Assembly (NCBI GenBank): GCA_030425785.1
Contig: JAUHYJ010000111.1
Span: 1-9,206, forward strand
DNA length: 9,206 nt
Source of the DNA: Acidimicrobiia bacterium
GTDB lineage: Bacteria > Actinomycetota > Acidimicrobiia > Acidimicrobiales > Ilumatobacteraceae
Reading direction: 5' to 3'
The notes beneath the pieces were generated by a model. That model had not been told where the DNA came from. It worked only from the letters and a program-made list of their open reading frames with translations, and did not search any database. This document shows, piece after piece, positions 6,379 through 9,206 of this stretch. The position numbers were made by a program, and so were the translations under genes. The stretch's first letter is position 1; the number at the start of each line of letters is the position of its first letter.

Positions 6379-8909
6379 CCGATCGCCGCGATCGCGTCGG
6401 CGACGGTCGGCCCGAGCCCGACGAGCCCGTCGGACACGACCGCGATGCCGTACAGGCGCGGGACGGCCGCCGCCGACGTCCCGCGTACGGTGATCGGTCG
6501 CGCCCAGGCCACGCCGTCGTCGACGACGAGTGGCGTCATCGGGCCGAACTCGACGATCGAACCGTTGGCGTTGAGGAGGGTGATCGCCTGCGCGAGCTGC
6601 GGATCGGCGTCGATCGCGCTCTGCGCGACCTGCGGGCCGAGGAGCGCCTCGCCGGCGGGGACGACGACGTCGAGCGCCGGCGTCGGACCGTGGACGCCGA
6701 TCGCCAGGCCGGCGAGCTCGTCGCGACTCGACGTGGGCTTGTCCGCCGCGCCCGGTCCGTACGTGCGCACGGTCGAGAACCCGTCGGGGCCGAACACGTC
6801 GACCGCAGGTGCCGGCCCGCTCGACTCGCCACCGACCGTCGTGGCGGCCGCGGCACTGACCGCCCACCGGTCGGCGCCGTTGAACAGCTGCTCGACGTCG
6901 TCGACGTGGTAGCGACCGAGCATCGCCGTCTGCACGCTGAACAGGTCGACCGGGAAGCGCAGCTGTGCGGCGAGCTCGTCGGGGAACGTACTCATCGGCT
7001 CGAACAGACCCGGGAAGATGTCCGCCCAGGCCGCGACGATCGGGTCGTCGCCGTCGTCGGTGCGGTAGAGGTGGACCGTCCCGTCCTGGGCGTCGACGGT
7101 CGCCTTCACCGATGCTCGGATGAAGTTCTGCTCGCTCCGCGACAGCGGCGTACCCGATGGCTGGCCCTGTGGGACGAACTGTGCGTACGGGTAGGTCGCC
7201 GCCGTCGTGTAGGCGTCGACGACCCACGTCACCCGACCCTCGTCGAGGACCGGGTACGGATCGCTGTCGAGGGTGAGGAACGGTGCGATCGATCGGATCC
7301 GCTCGTCGAGCCCGCGGCGGTACAGCAGCTGGGCATCCGGGCCGAACTCGTTCGTCAACAGCGGCTGTGCCTCGCCGGTCGCGAGTGCGAGCGTCAGACG
7401 ACGGAACGTCGAGCTGACCGGGACACCCTCGCCATCGAAGCGCAATCCGTCGAACTCCTCGCGCCGGGTGTCGACGACCACGTACCAGCCCTCGGTGCCT
7501 TCGCCGAAGTAGAGCGGAGCGTGCGCGACGCCGAGTTCGTCGTCGACCACGACCGGCCGTCCATCGGCGTCGATCTCGTCGGCGGCGACGGTCACCACGC
7601 CATCGCCGTGGGTGTAGACGAGATGGCGCTGGACCCACCCCTGTTCGGGGATGTCGTTGCGGTTCGCGGTCCGCGCCGCCAGGAATGCCGGCGCTCCGTC
7701 GGCGTCGCTGCCGGGAACCAGGTCGACGTCGTTGATCCGGGTGCCCGGGGTACCGGCGAGCACCTGCAGGGCGCTGACGAGCTGCGGTGTCGTGAACAGC
7801 GGGATCGAACCCGGCCCATCCGGATCGATCGCGGCCTCGGGGTCGATCCCGTCCCGGAGCGGCACCGAGTCGACCGGGACGTCGTCCAGACCGTAGGCGG
7901 AGCGTGTCGCGTCGAGGTTGTGCTCGATCGACCAGAGCTGCCGCTCCGCCTCGGCCGGGGCGACGAGCAGCCGCTCGGCCATGGCCGGTGCCGCGTACAG
8001 ACCGACACCGTGGACGATCGCCACTGCGGTGCCGACCACCACGACCGGGCGCCACTGTCGCGTCCTCGACGCGGTCACGACGACGAAGCCGAGCGCCAGA
8101 CAGGACAGCGCTGCGATCAGGAGCGCCGGCCGAGTGACGTCGACCTCGGTGAACCCGGGGCCGTCGAACGCTCCGATGCGGTTCGTCGCCGTCGCGGAGC
8201 GAGCGATGACGAACTCGTGGAACGCCTGGGCGGCGAGCAGCGCCGTCGCGAGCAGCGAGAGGTGGATCACCGCCGCCGGCGAGCTCCGTCGTTCGCCCCG
8301 GGGCGAACGGAGCGCGCCCGAGGCGGCGTGGCCGAACAGCGCGACCCCGATCGTCACGAGGAGCAGTTGGCGGACGAACGAACTGGCGGTCGTGAGGAGC
8401 GGGAGACGGAACAGGTGGAAGCCGAGGTCGCCGCCGATCTCGGGCGCCTCGACGCCGAGGTCGGGGCCGTGACGGAGCAGCAGCCAGTCCTGCCAGCTCG
8501 ACCCCGCCGCCCGTCCGATGTGCCAGACCAGATAGATGGTGAGCCCGATCAGCACCCACCGGTGGGCCGGCCCGACACGTTCGTCGTAGCGTTGCCACCA
8601 TCGGTGGAGCGGTCCGTGGTCGACGCGGGCGAGCCGCAGGACCAGCCACACGGAACCGCCCAGCACGACGGCGACGACGATCGCCGCCGCCACACCCACC
8701 TGGAGCTGGGCGGCGGTGCGGCGCGACCACACAGGTGCGTCGGTCACGAGATCGAGCCACCAGCGGTCGAGCAGCGTCCGGGCGAGCGAGCGGAGCAGCT
8801 GCCAGGTCACGTAGACCGCGATGACCGCCACGACCGCCCGACGCTGCGCCGGTGTCCGTCGCTCGAGGAACTGGACGATGGGGAGGCGCGGCGCGACCCG
8901 TGTGGACAC
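6360..8909 (-). CDS. UPF0182-family integral membrane protein
   Basis: An 849-residue protein of a widespread but functionally undefined family (mycobacterial relatives include Rv0064 and Rv3193c). The N-terminal third has about seven membrane helices, near residues 22-40, 69-92, 118-134, 170-193, 212-233, 261-280 and 288-308. A large extracytoplasmic region follows. Family hallmarks are PEIGGDLGFHLFRLP (156-170), SIEHNLDATRSAYGL (327-341), the VTWVVDAYTTAATYPYAQ block, IFPGLFEPMSTFPDEL, and FPVDLFSVQTAMLGRYHV (from 652). The GTG at 8909 was chosen because a -10 box sits 7 bases upstream; a GTG at 8963 would add 18 arginine-rich residues and start inside the inverted repeat at 8956-8982. At 849 residues it is somewhat shorter than the mycobacterial proteins and seems to lack a long C-terminal tail. 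It is divergent from a TetR gene, which may regulate it. Confidence 0.92.
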   Translation of the reverse strand: MSTRVAPRLPIVQFLERRTPAQRRAVVAVIAVYVTWQLLRSLARTLLDRWWLDLVTDAPVWSRRTAAQLQVGVAAAIVVAVVLGGSVWLVLRLARVDHGPLHRWWQRYDERVGPAHRWVLIGLTIYLVWHIGRAAGSSWQDWLLLRHGPDLGVEAPEIGGDLGFHLFRLPLLTTASSFVRQLLLVTIGVALFGHAASGALRSPRGERRSSPAAVIHLSLLATALLAAQAFHEFVIARSATATNRIGAFDGPGFTEVDVTRPALLIAALSCLALGFVVVTASRTRQWRPVVVVGTAVAIVHGVGLYAAPAMAERLLVAPAEAERQLWSIEHNLDATRSAYGLDDVPVDSVPLRDGIDPEAAIDPDGPGSIPLFTTPQLVSALQVLAGTPGTRINDVDLVPGSDADGAPAFLAARTANRNDIPEQGWVQRHLVYTHGDGVVTVAADEIDADGRPVVVDDELGVAHAPLYFGEGTEGWYVVVDTRREEFDGLRFDGEGVPVSSTFRRLTLALATGEAQPLLTNEFGPDAQLLYRRGLDERIRSIAPFLTLDSDPYPVLDEGRVTWVVDAYTTAATYPYAQFVPQGQPSGTPLSRSEQNFIRASVKATVDAQDGTVHLYRTDDGDDPIVAAWADIFPGLFEPMSTFPDELAAQLRFPVDLFSVQTAMLGRYHVDDVEQLFNGADRWAVSAAAATTVGGESSGPAPAVDVFGPDGFSTVRTYGPGAADKPTSSRDELAGLAIGVHGPTPALDVVVPAGEALLGPQVAQSAIDADPQLAQAITLLNANGSIVEFGPMTPLVVDDGVAWARPITVRGTSAAAVPRLYGIAVVSDGLVGLGPTVADAIAAIGQSSTE

Positions 8910-8922
8910 GGCCCTGAATCTA
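8910..8922 (-). promoter_or_regulatory. Putative -10 box for a leaderless UPF0182 mRNA
   Basis: On the minus strand, tagatt (8922 down to 8917) fits TANNNT and leaves 7 bases before the GTG at 8909, placing the expected transcription start at the start codon. No ribosome-binding site is evident. No consensus -35 is seen about 17-18 bp further upstream. The TetR-type inverted repeat begins about 34 bp upstream of this box, close to the usual -35 region or just beyond it. Confidence 0.45.
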
Positions 8923-8948
8923 CGGCGCTCGACGTTCGCCGCCGCACC

Positions 8949-8978
8949 TTGACGGTGAGACACTTTTCGCCATAGTGT
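8949..8978 (+). promoter_or_regulatory. Promoter of the TetR gene (-35 and -10)
   Basis: TTGACG (8949-8954) and tagtgt (8973-8978) are separated by 18 bp and match the actinobacterial -35 and TANNNT -10 patterns. The -10 ends 8 bases before the ATG at 8987, so transcription should start at or next to the ATG (leaderless). The inverted repeat at 8956-8982 covers the spacer and the -10 box, an arrangement typical of autorepression. Confidence 0.65.
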
Positions 8979-8982
8979 CTCA
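8956..8982. promoter_or_regulatory. Perfect inverted repeat, likely TetR operator
   Basis: A 27-bp dyad with perfect 9-bp arms: tgagacact (8956-8964), a 9-base spacer, and agtgtctca (8974-8982). It lies in the spacer between the UPF0182 gene and a divergent TetR gene and covers the latter's -10 box. Its length and symmetry suit a TetR-family dimer or dimer pair, and TetR proteins commonly bind next to their own gene. I saw no second copy in the window. Assignment to this particular regulator is inference from position. Confidence 0.75.
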
Positions 8983-8986
8983 TCCG

Positions 8987-9206
8987 ATGGGGACCCCGGC
9001 CGAAACCCGCGTGCTCGACGCCGTGAAGTCGTGCTCCGAGCGCTTCGGCATGGACAAGGTGACGATCGACGACATCGCCGAGGCGAGCGGGGTGTCGCGC
9101 GCGACGATCTACCGCCTCTTCCCCGGCGGGCGCGACGTGCTGTTCGAGGCGCTGCGCGTGCGTGAGCTCAACGAGTTCTTCGACGTCCTGACGGCCGAGA
9201 CCGACG
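8987..9206 (+). CDS. TetR-family transcriptional regulator, 3' end cut by window
   Basis: The first 73 residues of a TetR-type repressor, from the ATG at 8987 to the window edge. The sequence MGTPAETRVLDAVKSCSERFG followed by KVTIDDIAEASGVSRATIYRLFPGGRDVL is a canonical TetR_N three-helix DNA-binding domain; VTIDDIAEASGVSRATIYRLF (about residues 24-44) holds the helix-turn-helix, with the usual YRLFPGG end in place of YYHFPSK. The ligand-binding domain is outside the window, so its inducer and closest family cannot be judged. The start is supported by a -10 box 8 bases upstream and by the normal short N-terminus. It is probably autoregulated through the inverted repeat overlapping its promoter, and may also act on the divergent UPF0182 gene. 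Confidence 0.93.
   Translation, partial: MGTPAETRVLDAVKSCSERFGMDKVTIDDIAEASGVSRATIYRLFPGGRDVLFEALRVRELNEFFDVLTAETD

Noticed and set aside
6380..6394. Small cgatcg-ccg-cgatcg hairpin near the convergent stops as a terminator
   Set aside because: Only 6 bp with a 3-base loop, no U-tract, and it lies within UPF0182 codons; such stems are frequent by chance in this DNA.
5062..8760. 1232-codon open frame on the minus strand
   Set aside because: It runs antisense through both ABC genes and out of frame through UPF0182. The Arg/Pro-rich product is low-complexity, while the real frames carry clear family motifs.
8910..8963. Longer UPF0182 start at GTG 8963
   Set aside because: It begins inside the inverted repeat and adds an Arg-rich segment; the GTG at 8909 has a well-placed -10 box.
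6690..8975. 761-codon open frame on the plus strand
   Set aside because: Antisense shadow of the UPF0182 gene, with charged repetitive composition and no recognisable domain.

Overview
The window looks like chromosomal DNA from a high-GC actinobacterium. The evidence is strong third-position G/C, long open antisense frames, TANNNT-type -10 boxes only 7-8 bases before start codons (leaderless transcripts), a UPF0182-family membrane protein and an AlkK/FadD-like acyl-CoA ligase. The overall flavour fits Acidimicrobiia (Ilumatobacter-like) or a related deep actinobacterial lineage. That placement is an impression and could not be tested here.

Layout. Positions 1-124 hold two nearly perfect 62-bp tandem copies of a dyad-rich unit, just past the end of a leftward gene. 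From 3012 down to 137 runs a compact leftward gene set: an MFS transporter fused to a C-terminal cyclic-nucleotide-binding domain, a small DedA-like membrane protein (20-bp overlap) and the thiol peroxidase Tpx (25-bp gap). Across a 54-bp divergent spacer, an acyl-CoA synthetase is read rightward (3067-4692) from what looks like a leaderless promoter. After a 91-bp gap comes a translationally coupled two-gene ABC exporter of the Wzm/Wzt (TagG/TagH) type (4784-6378, GTGA overlap). This converges, with a 19-bp tail-to-tail overlap, on a leftward UPF0182 membrane protein (8909-6360). The right edge carries a second divergent spacer (8910-8986) with a perfect 9-9-9 inverted repeat sitting in the promoter of a truncated TetR-family regulator gene that runs off the window.

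How the genes may work together. The left set combines transport, a membrane protein and peroxide detoxification, so a stress or envelope role is possible but is inference. The acyl-CoA ligase activates fatty acids. The ABC pair should export a lipid-linked glycan or similar envelope polymer, but no glycosyltransferases lie nearby to identify the substrate. The TetR protein most likely represses itself, and may also control the divergent UPF0182 gene, through the shared operator. Most of the window is ordinary housekeeping or envelope content. I did not find a convincing undescribed system. The items most worth a second look are the MFS-CNBD fusion, the operator/promoter arrangement at the right edge and the tandem repeat at the left edge.
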